From: Zeus faber
Taxonomy: Eukaryota > Chordata > Actinopteri > Zeiformes > Zeidae
Assembly (NCBI GenBank): GCA_960531495.1
Contig: OY482860.1
Location: 14,123,529-14,187,528, forward strand
Direction of reading: 5' to 3'
DNA: 64,000 bases
Part shown: positions 1 through 12,773 of the stretch, piece after piece
Layout: the number at the start of each line of letters is the position of its first letter
Position numbering within the stretch: the first letter of the stretch is position 1
Program-made: the position numbers and the translations under genes
Notes under the pieces: model-generated
Seen by the model: the letters and a program-made list of their open reading frames with translations, nothing else
What the model was told of the DNA's origin: nothing
Databases searched by the model: none

Positions 1-1057
1 TCTACGGGCTTAGTCATAATGCCCACATTACTAATGACTGTTTCTCAAATAGTTTTTATGTGAAAAATACCTTATGACAGTACCAACAGCCCTTGCAAAA
101 ATATCATCAAACGATCAACATCAAGGTATTTGTCCGGAAATTGTGATATTTCATTTTGTCAGTGTTGCCCAGTCCTTCTGTGAACGGAAAACTTTAAATA
201 AATAAATGTGCTCTCCTTGCTCACACAAGGGAAGAAAATGCCTCTGTCTGCGTTGCTCTCTGCAGTAGATTGGGATAATACGTCCCTCTGGAATTCCCGT
301 GCTGATCGCCTTTCTCTTTATGAGGCTAATTGTGTTATTACTGCCCAACAGCTGAGCACATAGTTAACACGTTTAAAAAAAAAAAAGCCTCCGTTACAGC
401 CATTGTGTTAGAGATGTTGCGTTTTCCGGTATTACAACATCGACGTCACTTAGGCGCCGCAGTTATGCTCGAGCGTGAAAAAAAGCATGTATCTTTAGAA
501 GAAAGTTTAGTTTCCCCCTAATTTAGAGAAAAAACATTTGATAAACATCGTGAATGTTCCATAGCGAGAACACTCCAATGACTATAGAAAAAACTCAGTA
601 AATTGCATAACAATGGAAATAATGTTGTTTTCTTGATGTATTAATGTGTTGTTGTTGTTGTGTTAATGTGTTGCGGTGGATCGTTGGGATCATCAGAGGA
701 CGCTGGTGCGTATGTCACCGCTTCTCAAATCTGAGTCACAAGACTTAGATTGCCTCATAATGTGGCTATGTATGTGTGTGTGAAGTGATCTTGGGTCCCT
801 ATAAAAGCCCATTATCAATTAAAGCCATTATTATTATTGTTATTATTATTATTATTATTATTATTTTCATTATTATTGTTCTGTGCACATGTGTTTGTAG
901 GTTTGTTTTTTTCTTTTCCACAAATGCAGCATTTCCAGCCCAAGTGACGCTGAAATAAGACTTTGCCGTGTCCCTAAAGACGCTGTGAGCGCAGATGCAG
1001 TCCGTTCTGGCCCTCCATTAAGACATCAGATCCCTCTCTCACTCTCTCTGTCTCTGT

Positions 1058-1088
<31 letters not shown>

Positions 1089-1154
1089 CCTCTGACCATA
1101 TCGGATCCAGTTTCCTGGGTGAAACGGAGACGCTACACCATTCTAGAGAACACC

Positions 1155-1193
<39 letters not shown>

Positions 1194-1221
1194 ATAAGTG
1201 GACACAGGCACAATCAGTCGC

Positions 1222-1290
<69 letters not shown>
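1155..1290. repeat. (CA)n microsatellites, two tracts
   Basis: Two (CA)n tracts split by about 35 bp of unique sequence at 1,191-1,225. Apparent frames here are repeat artefacts. Confidence 0.97.
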
Positions 1291-1294
<4 letters not shown>

Positions 1295-2237
1295 CACACT
1301 GTGCATACATGTGTGAGTACAAGGTACAGTAGTTCACATTAGACGGATAATGAATAATAAGAACCTTTAAATCCATTTTACACGGCAGTGGTGGCCGACC
1401 TTTGGTCCTTAGAGCCGGCACCTACCTCTGGCACCGACCACCTTGACCCATGCGCACAGCCAACCTCCCTTAAAGATTATCCCTGAAATGATGTGATTCA
1501 TACAAAACCAAAGTTAAGGTAGGCCCTTGAGATATATCTAACTTTCTCTTTTGGCCTCTGGGATGCATCTGGACCCTCTAATGCAATGCTGCACTACATT
1601 ACATGATGTCCTTTGCGGAGGCTTTTTTTCCAAAAGCATCGAACAATCAGTAAATTTTGTCTGTAACGGTTGAACCAACTGTATGTCAGGGTCAGGGATA
1701 AACCTTCTATGGGAACCAGTTGCAACAGTCGAGTGAGATCCTCTTTTTTTCAACGCCACGAGTGGAGAGTTCGCTTATCGTCGAAATAGGACGACGAAGC
1801 GGATTTCGAACGTTTCTCACGTCGACCCTAGGTTACAAGGTGACGTAGTTCTGCATGTTTTATGAATCTACTTTGGACAAGCTCAGAGCAGGTAAGGTCT
1901 TGCTGTGAGAATTTTATGAAATGAACATGATTAGCTCAAGCGATTGCGATCGGATCATTATGTAATATTTGTGACAGCCATAAACACAAACCACCAGTCA
2001 CACTGCAATACACATTGGATTTAGCGAGAGCATTATTCAACTTAAGCATGTAACAAACCAGTCGTTTGGGAGCTCGTGAAAACTATTTAGTTTTCCAACA
2101 AGATTTAGGGCTGGCAGACTTTTCTTCTTGCTTTCGTCATCCACAAAAGGCCAAAGATCCTGCCCTGGCTAGCTTCAGGCTGACACAGTGAACAGCCCAC
2201 ACAGGAGTCCTCTTTGTTGGGTCTCAGTAAGCAGTAA

Positions 2238-2392
2238 TGGAGGAGGAAAGGAGAGGAAAGAGGAGGAGAGGAGGGGAAAGGGAAGAGGAGAGGAGAGGAG
2301 AGGAGAGGAGAGGAGAGGAGAGGAGAGGGGAGGAGAGGGGAGGAGAGGATAGGAGAGGAGAGGAGAGGAGACAAGAGGGGAGGAGAGGATAG
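2238..2392. repeat. (AGGAG)n polypurine tract
   Basis: About 150 bp of GGAGA/GGGGA units, strand-asymmetric purine sequence able to form H-DNA. Confidence 0.95.
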
Positions 2393-2605
2393 TTTGAACA
2401 CTTCCCCACTCTGATCAGGATGATTCCAACACGAACACAGACTGGGTGGCGTAGAAACAAAGAGAGAGGGAGAGAAAGAGAGAGAGAGAGAGGGAGATGG
2501 GCGACGAATAAAGGAGACAAAGGGAGGAGGAGAGAATTGTGGGATGGGGAGGGGAAGGAGAGGCAGCATTAGCTGGCAATCAAGCCTCAGTAACGCCAGG
2601 ATGTG

Positions 2606-2651
<46 letters not shown>

Positions 2652-2722
2652 TGTGTGTGTGTGCGTGTGTGTGTGTGTGTGTATGTGTGTGTGTGTGTGT
2701 GTGCGTGCGTGCGTGCGCGTGC
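2606..2722. repeat. (GT)n microsatellite
   Basis: About 115 bp of GT with single-base interruptions, ending in GCGT units. Confidence 0.97.
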
Positions 2723-2862
2723 TTGCATTTGCTTAATTCCTTATCAGGCAATGTTCCATTTTCACAAACACTCCCCCAAAACCTTTTGCAGTAGGTCAGA
2801 CGAGAGAAATGATTCCTGTGTGAAATAACACCAGCATCTATCTCTCAATATCTCTCTCCCTC

Positions 2863-2865
2863 TCA

Positions 2866-2944
<79 letters not shown>
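2863..2944. repeat. (CT)n-(CA)n compound microsatellite
   Basis: A CT tract joined directly to a CA tract. Confidence 0.97.
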
Positions 2945-2946
<2 letters not shown>

Positions 2947-3535
2947 TCTGAAACAGCAGTGTTGTGAATAGAGCTATTAATGAGAGATGAAAGAAGGGAA
3001 AATACATAGGTGTGAAAGAGAAAGGGAAACTTAATCTCACACCTTGACTTTCCCATTAATTAACCAAACTTTCTCAGCAACATATAAAAAAATGGAATTA
3101 CATTATTTGGCTGTTTTTTGGGGACAACTAATGCTTTGTCAGCCACTGCCCCAAGCCTGTGACAATGCCAAGTTGCCCATGGCTTTTCACAACTGCCCCA
3201 TAGTGTTATTCAGCGCAGCATCAGCCTGACCCAAAATAACGTAAAGTAAGGTGATGATGGTTGTACTGGGTGGCCTGAGCCAGGCAGGGTTCACACACAG
3301 CCTTTTGCAACAATGCATATACTGTATCTTATAATGTTGAAGCATATGGTTTCCGCCCCACCGTATATGTAGAGATTCTTATTGTTTATTGTATATATAT
3401 TTGTATGCCAACTTGAACAATTTCCTGTATATTGTAAAATGTATTACTTTATTATTATTATTATTATTATCGCCTATTCTTCTGGTGTGTGACCTATCTA
3501 TCTATCTATCTTACAGAATTGTATTATTATTGTTG

Positions 3536-3566
<31 letters not shown>

Positions 3567-3675
3567 GATTACTATTATTATAAATAGTACTATGTGTTCA
3601 GAAGACACTTACAGCGATGTGAGGACCTTCTATCTTCTCAAGCTGATCTCTGTCCAACAGCAGCACAGCTGTCCG

Positions 3676-3711
<36 letters not shown>

Positions 3712-3774
3712 GGAGAAATCCGTCCGCCTTCGCCACCAAAAAAAGGGAGATACAAAAAATAAAACGCGGCGAAT

Positions 3775-4080
3775 GAGCGCTCCCCCTGGATTCCTTCCTC
3801 TGTCAAGTTACTGGACAGTATATCGTGTGCATTTCAGATGTGGCAGCCTCTCCTTTGTTGCGAGCGTCGGGACGTAAACAGAGAAGTGAGCCCCGCTCGG
3901 TCCGTGCGGAGCCCTTTACGCCGACGTCGTCGCAAAGGATTGTGGGCATTGGGGTTCTACGGAAGCCGTCGACGCGAAGAGGTCAGCGCAGAGTTGTGGG
4001 TAATGTAGTCCTGTAGGGCCCCACTCGGGCGAAAGCCCGCAGCACACGGACGCGAAGGGCGGATTGTTTGCCATCGCGAA
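3775..4080. promoter_or_regulatory. CpG-rich promoter-like patch with two ZNF143-like sites
   Basis: An isolated stretch rich in CpG (ACGCCGACGTCGTCGC, GTCGACGCGAAG). It contains two sites resembling the ZNF143/Staf motif ACTACAwTTCCCA on the minus strand, at about 3,988-4,012 (GGACTACATTACCCACAACT) and 3,936-3,955 (CCCACAATCC). Such paired sites are typical of vertebrate housekeeping promoters. No coding exon was recognised nearby, so the gene and direction are unknown. Confidence 0.4.
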
Positions 4081-4683
4081 CTTCCTCTGCATTTGCCTCT
4101 GGTGTCACAGAAACCCCAGCTGTAGGAAAAAAAATGGCATTGCGTTAATTTAACATTTAAAAATCCAAAGTATATATTTTATTCATCATTTATTAGATAT
4201 TTGACCCCAACAGCCAAATACATCGATTACAAATAATGGAACGTTGACCGGGTCGGGGTTGCAATATTTGATTATTATCCAGTGGAAAAACTTAAAACCA
4301 CATCAACATTCATCGCTGTGTTCTTCTCGTTTTTGCCTCATTCTGTGCTGCAGGTGTTTTGCATGTCTTGGGGTTGAAGAAAAAGTCAAATGTATTATTT
4401 GTTAGAATAAAATGATAAAATAAACAGACATAAAAGGGCATATACATGATAAAGATGCAGAGATACAAGTGCACGCATGTACATTGCATTTCATACTGTA
4501 CATGTCCATACATACATTTATACATCCAAACTAATTTGGTCCTCACATTGATATACTGTATATACATGTCAGCCCGTCCATCTGGCCGTCCAGCATCCGC
4601 CATTTGGCCGCCTTCTCCTGGTGGGAGGGCGGGGGGAGGGCATCACATGGGTTAGATGGACAGTGTGTACAATTTTTACTTTA

Positions 4684-5669
4684 TATCCCATCAGCCACAA
4701 CATTAAAACCACTGACAGGTGAAGTGAATAACATTGCTCATCTCGTCACAATGGCACCTGTCAAGGGGTGGGATATATCAGGCAGCAAGGGAACAGTCAG
4801 TTCTTGAAGTTAATGTGTTGGAAGCAGGAAAAATGGGCAAGCGTAAGGATCTGAGCGACTTTGACAAGGAACAAATTGGAATGGCTAGAGGACTGGGTCA
4901 GAGCATCTCCAACACAGCAGGTCTTGTGGGGTGTTCCCAGTATGCAGTGGTTAGTACCTACCAACAGTGATCCAAGGAAGGACAACCGGTGAACCGGCGA
5001 CAGGGTCATGGGCTCCCATGGGCTCATTGATGTGTGTGGGGAGCAAAGTCTAACCCGTCTGGTTCGATCCCACAGAAGAGCTTCTGTAGCACAAATTGCT
5101 GAAAAAGTTAATGCTGCTATGATAGAAAGGTGTCAGAACACACAGTGCCTCACAGCTTGCTGTGTATGGGGCTGTTTCGCTGCAGACCAGTCAGAGTGTC
5201 CATGCTGATTCTGTCCACTGCCAAATTGCCTACAATGGACACGTGAGCGTCAGAACTGGACCATGAAGCAATGGAAGAAGGTGGCCTGGTCTGATGAATC
5301 ACGTTTTCTTCGACATCATGTGGATGGGTGGGGTTAGGGTCTGATTTGATTGAGCATCTGTGGGATGTGCTGGAACAACAAGCCGATCCATGGGGTCTCC
5401 ACCCCGCAATTTCAAGTTCAAGTTCAAGATCAAGAGATTATTTGTCACATACATACACATACGGTCGTACACATATGCAGTGAAAAATGTACAGGTACAG
5501 GTACAAGGATCTGCTGCTAACTTCTTGGTTCCAGATACCACAGGACACCTTCAGAGGTCTTGTGGAGTCCGTGCCTTGACGGGTCACAGCTGCTGTGGTG
5601 GCACGAGTGGGAGCTACATAATATTAGTGGTTATCAGTGGTGGTTTTAATGTTATGGCTGATCAGTGTA
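4684..5669 (+). mobile_element. Tc1/mariner DNA transposon, internally deleted, degenerate
   Basis: Inverted terminal repeats: CAGCCACAACATTAAAACCA at the left and TTTTAATGTTATGGCTGATC at the right. The interior has transposase remnants on the plus strand: [20 protein letters not shown] (helix-turn-helix) near 4,832 and a later HTH piece near 5,040-5,120 (HRRASVAQIAEKVNAA). Stops and frameshifts are present. The catalytic core is missing: sequence jumps from the DESRF region near 5,295 to the IEHLWDVL region near 5,350. A second repeat is inserted at about 5,409-5,506. Not able to encode active transposase. Confidence 0.9.
5409..5506 (+). repeat. nested short retroelement tail inside the Tc1 element
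   Basis: TTCAAGTTCAAG followed by TTATTTGTCACATACATACA and GCAGTGAAAAATG. The same unit occurs near 40,150, 51,125 and (reverse) 22,110, so this copy landed in the transposon after it inserted. Confidence 0.75.
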
Positions 5670-6064
5670 AAGTACAGGTAAAATCCTGGAGCAACATATT
5701 TATTCTTTCTTGTAAAATAACCTGCATAGAACATAGTATTTATTTCATCTATATATGTATGGTTAAGACCAGGAACAGGTTGGGTTTTTGGAGGGGTTTT
5801 GGAAATACGGTACATGGTCGCTGTGCATGTGTATGTGTGTAGTCTCTGGATCTGCACTTGTACTTGTGTCATTAAGTTACAGATGAAATACAGCTCAACT
5901 GAAATAAAACTCAAGTCGAACATTATTACCAGGCCTAATAAAATGCACACATGGCAGCAGGATAAAAGTCTAAAAGCCTCTCCGACCTAAGTGATTTTTC
6001 AGGTAATTCTCATGGGACGACTGAATCTGAAAGCCTCCATAAGCACACGTGTGCGTCTGTATAT

Positions 6065-6111
6065 ATGCACACACACACGCATGCACGCATGCACGCACGC
6101 ACACACACACA

Positions 6112-6192
<81 letters not shown>
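6065..6192. repeat. (CA)n microsatellite
   Basis: CA tract preceded by GCAC units (GCATGCACGCATGCACGC) with TA interruptions. Confidence 0.97.
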
Positions 6193-6299
6193 GCAGACAC
6201 ATATCAAAACCCACACACACCCACACGCTTGCAGACACATGCCAACACACACTCACACACAACGTACGTAATCTTTTGCACACATTCTAATCTGTGTTT

Positions 6300-7990
6300 G
6301 CGCCTCTGTGTTCATGTTGCCGTGGTTACAGCGCCAACACCTCCCTCGACCGTGTCCAAGTCCTGGAGCCGTGCAGACACACCTTCCTTTGATTCCAGAG
6401 GGTGGAAGGAAGAATGCGGGGCCAGCTAGCTGCTTCCCCCCCCAGTGATGGATGTTTTGACAGATGCTGCTGGGTGTTCCAAAAAAAGGGCGACCAGGCC
6501 GCACGTCTGTGCGAAGCGCCAGTAAATTATGAAAAATGCGCATGGTGCGCGTGGTGAGATTACACGTCTCTGCTGCATTAGATAACGGTTTGGGCTACAA
6601 AGTGGCTGCTGTCACTTTGAAACCACTCCGCCAGTGAGCACACGTGGACGTGATTTGGGCAAATGTGAATTATGTAATGGGCTGGAAGTTTTGGCTGTTT
6701 AGTATCTGAGATGGTGCTTTCCTGTTTGCACTTAAGTGTGTTGTATTACATATTCAGGGACTAAACAGAAACTTGAACTATAATTGAGATGTGTAAACGA
6801 CATTATGATTTTTTTTACATTAAAAATGAAGAAAAGCAATGGAATTAAACAGTTCTATTTTTATTGAAAATATTTATTTTTCAAAAGGAGAGTGACATTT
6901 GAACAATTCGATGAAAGATGTGCTTGGGCTGGGTGCGCAATACATCCAGAGGCCCCAGATGGAATAATTAAAATATTTTTCTGTCTCCCTCCCACACTGT
7001 AGAGCAGGGCACTGCCTGAGGAGCCACCCTGCCCTTCAAGCCCTTCATTAAAATGAAAAAGGTCGCTACTGTTACCGACCAGACCCGAGCCACATTCCCA
7101 ACACAACAAAAGTACTAATACTGATTGGGATACCAGTACACTAATGCAACGTGGAGAAAAAGTGTATTTTGGCTAACTGTCAGGAGTTGTAGCTCGACTT
7201 CAAACAAGATAAGGTATTACACATGGCCTTGTGCAAGCCATTAGAGATGCAGAAAAATGTTATTTTTGATGACTCAGTGGATTTTGGTGAAGTTAATCTC
7301 TTGCCTAACCAAAACAAATGCTATCTGGAGACCTATTACTCACTAGTTACAGGTGAAAAGTTTTAAATTACAGCCTTTTTTTAAAATTAGTATTATTACG
7401 TTACATTACATCCTGGGAGGGAAATTGGAGTTTCACAGTAGCTCACATCAGAACAAATAGGTGATTGCAATAAAATAATACGTTTTTTTTAATTGGCACT
7501 ATACGAACATTTTAAATAGACAAAAACACGACATATAAACAATAAACCAGAAAACCTCTGTGTCACCATTATATATATATACACTTATGATGTTCTATGT
7601 ATTGTATATTGCCATTTTATTCTATTTCTACATTAATATTTAGGTCATGTTTGTTAATTTTTAGGTACTCATACAGATTGTTTTCATTTTTATATATTTG
7701 TACTGTCTATACACAGGGATATAGGTGTTATAAGTGGTTATGAGTATAATATATAACATGAATATTAATATTCTGGCCGTTGTGTGATGGGGGAGGGTCA
7801 AACCTGCAGATCTTTAGTCAGTCTCTCTCTCTGTCTCTTCCTCTCTAAGTCTCTTTACCTCTTTACAATATTTGTTCCAACAGCGGCACTTTGCCCTTAA
7901 CCAGCATGTGCCCCCCCCCCCCCCGCCCTGCTTGACTTAACTTCACCTGACAAACCTGCAAAATGTTATGTAAGTGATCTGGATCCTGAT
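6300..7990. other. no feature recognised
   Basis: Mostly unique AT-rich sequence; only short runs (poly-C at 7,911-7,924, AT at 7,570-7,580). Nothing coding was recognised. Confidence 0.6.
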
Positions 7991-7994
7991 GGAG

Positions 7995-8097
7995 GTCTGC
8001 TGCATTCTCCCCCTCCTCCTGCTCCTCCTCCTCCTGCTCCTCCTGCTCCTCTTCCTCCTGCTGCCCCTGCGCCTGCTCATGCTCCTGCTCCTGCTAG
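7995..8097. repeat. (CTC/CTG)n-rich tract
   Basis: Imperfect CTCCTCCTGCTC units; the opposite strand gives an arginine/serine-rich frame that is repeat-driven. Confidence 0.9.
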
Positions 8098-8589
8098 CTG
8101 CTCCTTTCTTTGTTGTTGTTGTTGTTGTTGTGTAGTGGGACCCAAACATAGCAACGGCTGCAAAAGGGGTCGCGGGAGCCGCTGCTGTGACAGGGTTATG
8201 TGATAGAATCATGCTGCGCTCATACCAGGCCAAAATATTAAATAACCCTACTGTCCCACGTCTGCCAGGGCTGGGATTATGTTGTCACGCTGCCGTGGAA
8301 ACGGTAACCATGTGCCGGGTAATGTTTACAGAATGTTTAGCATATCAGGGACACACACACAGTGGCCAGACCAGACGAATTGCGTTGTGTGCAAAGTGTG
8401 TGTGTGCGTGCGTGCATGCGTGTGTGTGTGCATGTACAAATATTTAATAATGATTCCCAAAAATGCCAGACTGCATTTGTTGTATGTGTCTGTATTTCAT
8501 TTTCTGTTTCTGTCATTGTTGTGCATGTGTAAGAAGCAGTCTTTATTCGTCACGCAACACACTACAACACATGCTTGCACACACGCACA

Positions 8590-8956
8590 CGCTTTGATGG
8601 TGGCCGGTGAAATGGATCCTCTGCTTTTGACCCATCCTGGCTTGTCCTTCCTCCGGGGCCACAGCCAGGAGCAGTGGGCAGCATACGTGGACGCGTGCGG
8701 GGACCAGGTGATAAGTGTCCATCGCTGGTCAGACGATGATGTGTGCATGTTTTTGGTGGGGGTCCTTACTGACGTGAGGTGGAGGAAACCCCATGTGAGC
8801 ACGGGGAGAACATGCAAACTCCACACAGAAAGGCTCCTATTTGGGAGATAACCCACCAGAGCATGGTGCCAACAGCACCCCAGGCGGGAATCAAACCCAG
8901 GACTTTCTTGCTGTGAGGCAGCAGTGCAATGCACTGCGCCACCGTGCCACAACGTG
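8590..8956 (-). mobile_element. tRNA-derived SINE, copy 1
   Basis: The minus strand starts GTGGCACGGTGGCGCAGTGC, with an RNA polymerase III B-box-like GGTTTGATTCCCG about 45 nt on, followed by the common fish SINE body (GTTTGCATGTTCTCCCCGTG, CCCACTGCTCCTGGCTG). Flanked by (CA)n microsatellites at both ends. Confidence 0.8.
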
Positions 8957-9009
8957 TGTGTGTGTGTGTGTGTGTCTGTGTGCGCGCGTGCGTGTGTGTC
9001 AATCATACA

Positions 9010-11220
9010 TTCCAAGTGTGCTTTAAACCAGAGTTGGTCCTGTAAAACCGTTGAGTAATTACGAAGTGTTGATTCTGGTCCAAGTGCTGTTAGAGCTGAG
9101 CAGGGATTGAGGTCAGATATCACCGCTACCCGACGTGTACCTGTACATGTGGCCTTTCAAATCAAATTGAGATGCAAATTAAAATAAAGGAAAAGAGAGG
9201 ACTTCAAATCCCCTATAGCAGATTCATAAAGCAGCTGAGAGTGAAAAAGAACCAAAAAAAAAAAGAGGAAAAAGGCCAGACAGCAGACAGCGATCGTCAC
9301 AGTCTGCAGCTAAAAGCTTTTTGGCCAAACCGACACAAGACATTACATGTCATGTACAGTATTAGTGAGAGAGCTCATAATGAAAGCTCTGCGAATCTCC
9401 ATTTGATCTGATAATATACATTATAAAACCAATAACCAATAGTAAACAGTTGTTACTATCTGGACCTCAATGGTTAAACATCAGTGGATCCAAGTAGTAC
9501 AGGTCCGCAATTGATTGTGTATTATGCAAAGGTTCAAAATGGGCAATTCTCCCCTTTATTCTGACTTGATTGAGGGTAGAACTTCCGACTGCATTTAAAA
9601 GGTTTTCCATTTTTTTTCTCTCAAATGCATCAGGCGAATATGTCAGGTGCATTAAATTGTAAATCTTTTTTTTTTTTATTTCAGTCCAGTGTGAATCTTC
9701 ACTGCAGATCACTCCATGTTGAGTGAATTGAGTGAATTGAGTGAATAATTAACAAAATAATTTGAAGCATGAAGGTGGTGAAACAGATTCTATTTTTTAT
9801 ATTCCTTTTTTTTTTTTCAGTTTCTTTCTCAATAATACAGAAAATGAAAGTTCTTTTATGAACTTTAGAATTAAGATATTATTAGTTACAATTACAATAA
9901 ATTTTTTTCCCCCATTCATTTCAAATTTAATTTTATTGGAGGTACAGTGTGAAGAGGCCTAACTTACTACCATAAAACGTAGTTAAAATATGATAAGTCT
10001 TCGCAGAACATTTAAAAGCAATGAGAAATACAGCTGCAGGCAGCAATACACGGGGTCCAGTTCAGTCATTTTAGGTGTGTATTACAGTTCAGAGAAACGC
10101 AGCAGACGTTACAAAAAGCCAGGGTATGTCATTGCTGTAACTCATGGTGACGCTTATGGTAATACAACTCCACTCTCAGAGGCTGACGTACGACGTCTCA
10201 GCGTCGGTTATCCAGACGCTGAGACGAGGTCTGTACGGTGCTGTAATGGCGATCCGCTGTGTTCTCCCCCTGGCTGCGGTGCCAGTTTGCTGCCCGGGGC
10301 GACGGGACTTGGTCGAGTCGCACCGAGGAAAACCTGCCGTGACCGAGGGCGTGGCTCCAAGTCCGCCGTGTCGGGCAGAGGGACGCCATTGTTGTTTTTT
10401 TAAACGGGCGATATAATGTTTTGGAAATACATTTTGTATTAAAAATGACGTGTTTACTTCCAATGAAGTATCTTATTTTCCAATCACCGTGCACTTACGT
10501 CACTGAATGTTCCTCTTGTGCCGTTAAGTTTAAAAGGCCCTTCGAGGACGGTGGTTTAACAGTTTTGATCGTTCATGGATCATGAAACACAGACATTAAA
10601 GAAAGGGACGGTTCCTCCAAAGGTTCAAAAATGCCTTTTGTGGCTGATGGTTTTTGGGGTTTTACAAAATGCAGCCAGTTGGTTATCAGAGTTCCCTTCC
10701 CTGGATGTAAATGACTTCCGGGAGACCGCGCTGGGACTAATATAACTTCGGATGATGATGTCACAAAGCGCCCTGCTTTTTAAACGAATCAAAATGTTCT
10801 TCTCCTTCAAATCTAACAACAGTTTTTCACTCATTTCTGCTCCAACTGTAAATCGATATTGATCAAACTTGAACAAGTCACAAGGATATATTTTTTATAT
10901 TATCACTGAAAGTACGCTCCCTACTGTCTTTGAAACTCTACTCAGATGTGAAGAGTTTTTGTAAATTCTGCATAATTCTGTTGTGTCCACAACACGGTTA
11001 TCAGCCGGATGTAAGTGTCAGATATATTCCTATGAGGTGTTAGAGTAGGGTGTAATTACATGTAATTGGCTGTAATTAGCCATGATGTCGTCAGTAAACC
11101 CACCCGCTCAAATTGGCTGCAGGGAGTTTTGACAAAAAGTCCCTGCAGTTTTTTAAAGGCCGAAAGTATTTTAATTGCAGAGCAGAGCGATTATCTGCTT
11201 CCCACCAGCGGTTGTATTGT
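9010..11220. other. no gene recognised
   Basis: AT-rich to 10,100, then a short CpG-richer patch at 10,180-10,380 containing a perfect 12-bp hairpin (10,194-10,226). A fragment at 10,020-10,075 (ACAGCTGCAGGCAGCAATAC) recurs near 58,785-58,830 and is probably repeat-derived. Confidence 0.5.
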
Positions 11221-11299
11221 GACCCAATGTGACATTTAGAAATGACTTCAATATATATTATATGACATTTAGAAATGACGTCAATATATATTATGTGAC

Positions 11300-11382
11300 A
11301 TTTAGAAATGAAAAGAATATATATATATTATATATATATATTATCAGAAGTCATTTCTAAATGTCACATATATATATATATG

Positions 11383-11450
<68 letters not shown>
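11300..11450. repeat. (AT)n tract
   Basis: Long AT dinucleotide run between the inverted arms at 11,227 and 11,347 and beyond, followed at 11,533-11,588 by a (CA)n tract. Confidence 0.95.
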
Positions 11451-11452
<2 letters not shown>

Positions 11453-11530
11453 CATCAAATAATCAATCAAGTCACCAGAAAATAGTTTGAGGGGCATTTC
11501 GCTGACCACAAGTTTGAGAACTGAAGTTAA

Positions 11531-11593
<63 letters not shown>

Positions 11594-11943
11594 TACTAAA
11601 TGCAAATACTTTTTACTTTACTTAGATACATTTCTTAAATATCTGTAGTTGCATATATTCCGTTTCTGAGACATTTGTGACGTTTACTCCATTACAATTC
11701 AAAGCAAATATCTAAAATCTAATCTAATCTAATATCTAAAATGTACTTAATTTATGTTTCGAACACACTTAACATTATTTTGAAAAAAAAAAAAAAAAGT
11801 GTATTTATATTCAATATTTATATATATTTATAAATGACTATGATGCCATCTATACATTTTTTAATCAGGATCTGCATGAGAAGACAGCACTTTATGCCGT
11901 ATTATAGGCTCTATTCATGTAATTGTTTGCATTACAGTATTAT

Positions 11944-12230
11944 CTCTATTGTGTGGCACAGTGCTTGCACTGCTGCCTCACGGCAAGAAGATCCTGGGTT
12001 CGATACCCCTCTGGGAGGGGAAACAGTGCTGTGGCATTTCCCGATTATGCCCATAATCGTATTGTGTGGAGTTTGCATATTCTAACATTAAAAAAAAAGA
12101 CATGGATCCACATCTGGAATTGGTCCCCAAGCGCTGACGAAGAGAGAACTGCCCACTGCTCCCGGCTGCCCCAGGAAAGACAGCTGGGATGAGAGAAATG
12201 CAGAGGATAAAATTCCCCAGCCACCGTTCC
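11944..12230 (+). mobile_element. tRNA-derived SINE, copy 2, diverged
   Basis: Same family as 8,590-8,956: CACTGCTGCCTCACGGCAAG, B-box GGTTCGATACC, GTGTGGAGTTTGCATATTCT and ACTGCCCACTGCTCCCGGCT. More diverged than copy 1 and with internal changes. Confidence 0.75.
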
Positions 12231-12655
12231 CTGCATGTGTGGGTTGCACATATGCATTGCACCAGTAAGTTTCATAAAAACGATGATTCAGATTCTTCTA
12301 TTATATCTGGATATGACAAGTACTTCTGCCCTTTAAAACTTAAAATACATTTCAGAGCAAGTACTTTTGCTTTTGTAGAAATGTGAATGTGGTACTTTCA
12401 CAAATAGTCACTTTATGTCATGTGTATTTGGTACTTTTACCGAAGTAGAGTATTTCTTCCACCACTGCTAAAATGTATGCACACATGTCGACACACCCAC
12501 ACACACACACACACACACACACTGGTATTGTAAGTGTTTCCAACCACAGACACACCTGGTCATGTGATCCAGGAAATGCAGTCAAAAATGTAGTCTCCCT
12601 GCCCTTACTGTTTGAAGTACCAGTGGTTTAACAAGGGGGAGATGAGAGAGAAGGA

Positions 12656-12660
<5 letters not shown>

Positions 12661-12702
<42 letters not shown>

Positions 12703-12721
12703 ACACATAGACACACACATT

Positions 12722-12768
<47 letters not shown>
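12661..12768. repeat. (CA)n microsatellite
   Basis: CA tract with GACACACACATA variants, bordering the possible LTR. Confidence 0.97.
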
Positions 12769-12773
12769 CAATA

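Larger units (their letters stand above)
1..3770. other. no gene recognised; microsatellite-rich
   Basis: AT-rich unique sequence with (ATT)n near 830-866 and 3,450-3,568 and the CA/GT/AGGAG tracts listed separately. No conserved coding segment or splice-consistent frame was seen. Confidence 0.6.

Noticed and set aside
1119..1421. Open frames of Thr/His, Cys/Val or Ser/Leu repeats here and at many other CA/GT/GA tracts
   Set aside because: They are six-frame readings of dinucleotide repeats, open on both strands, with no conserved flanks.
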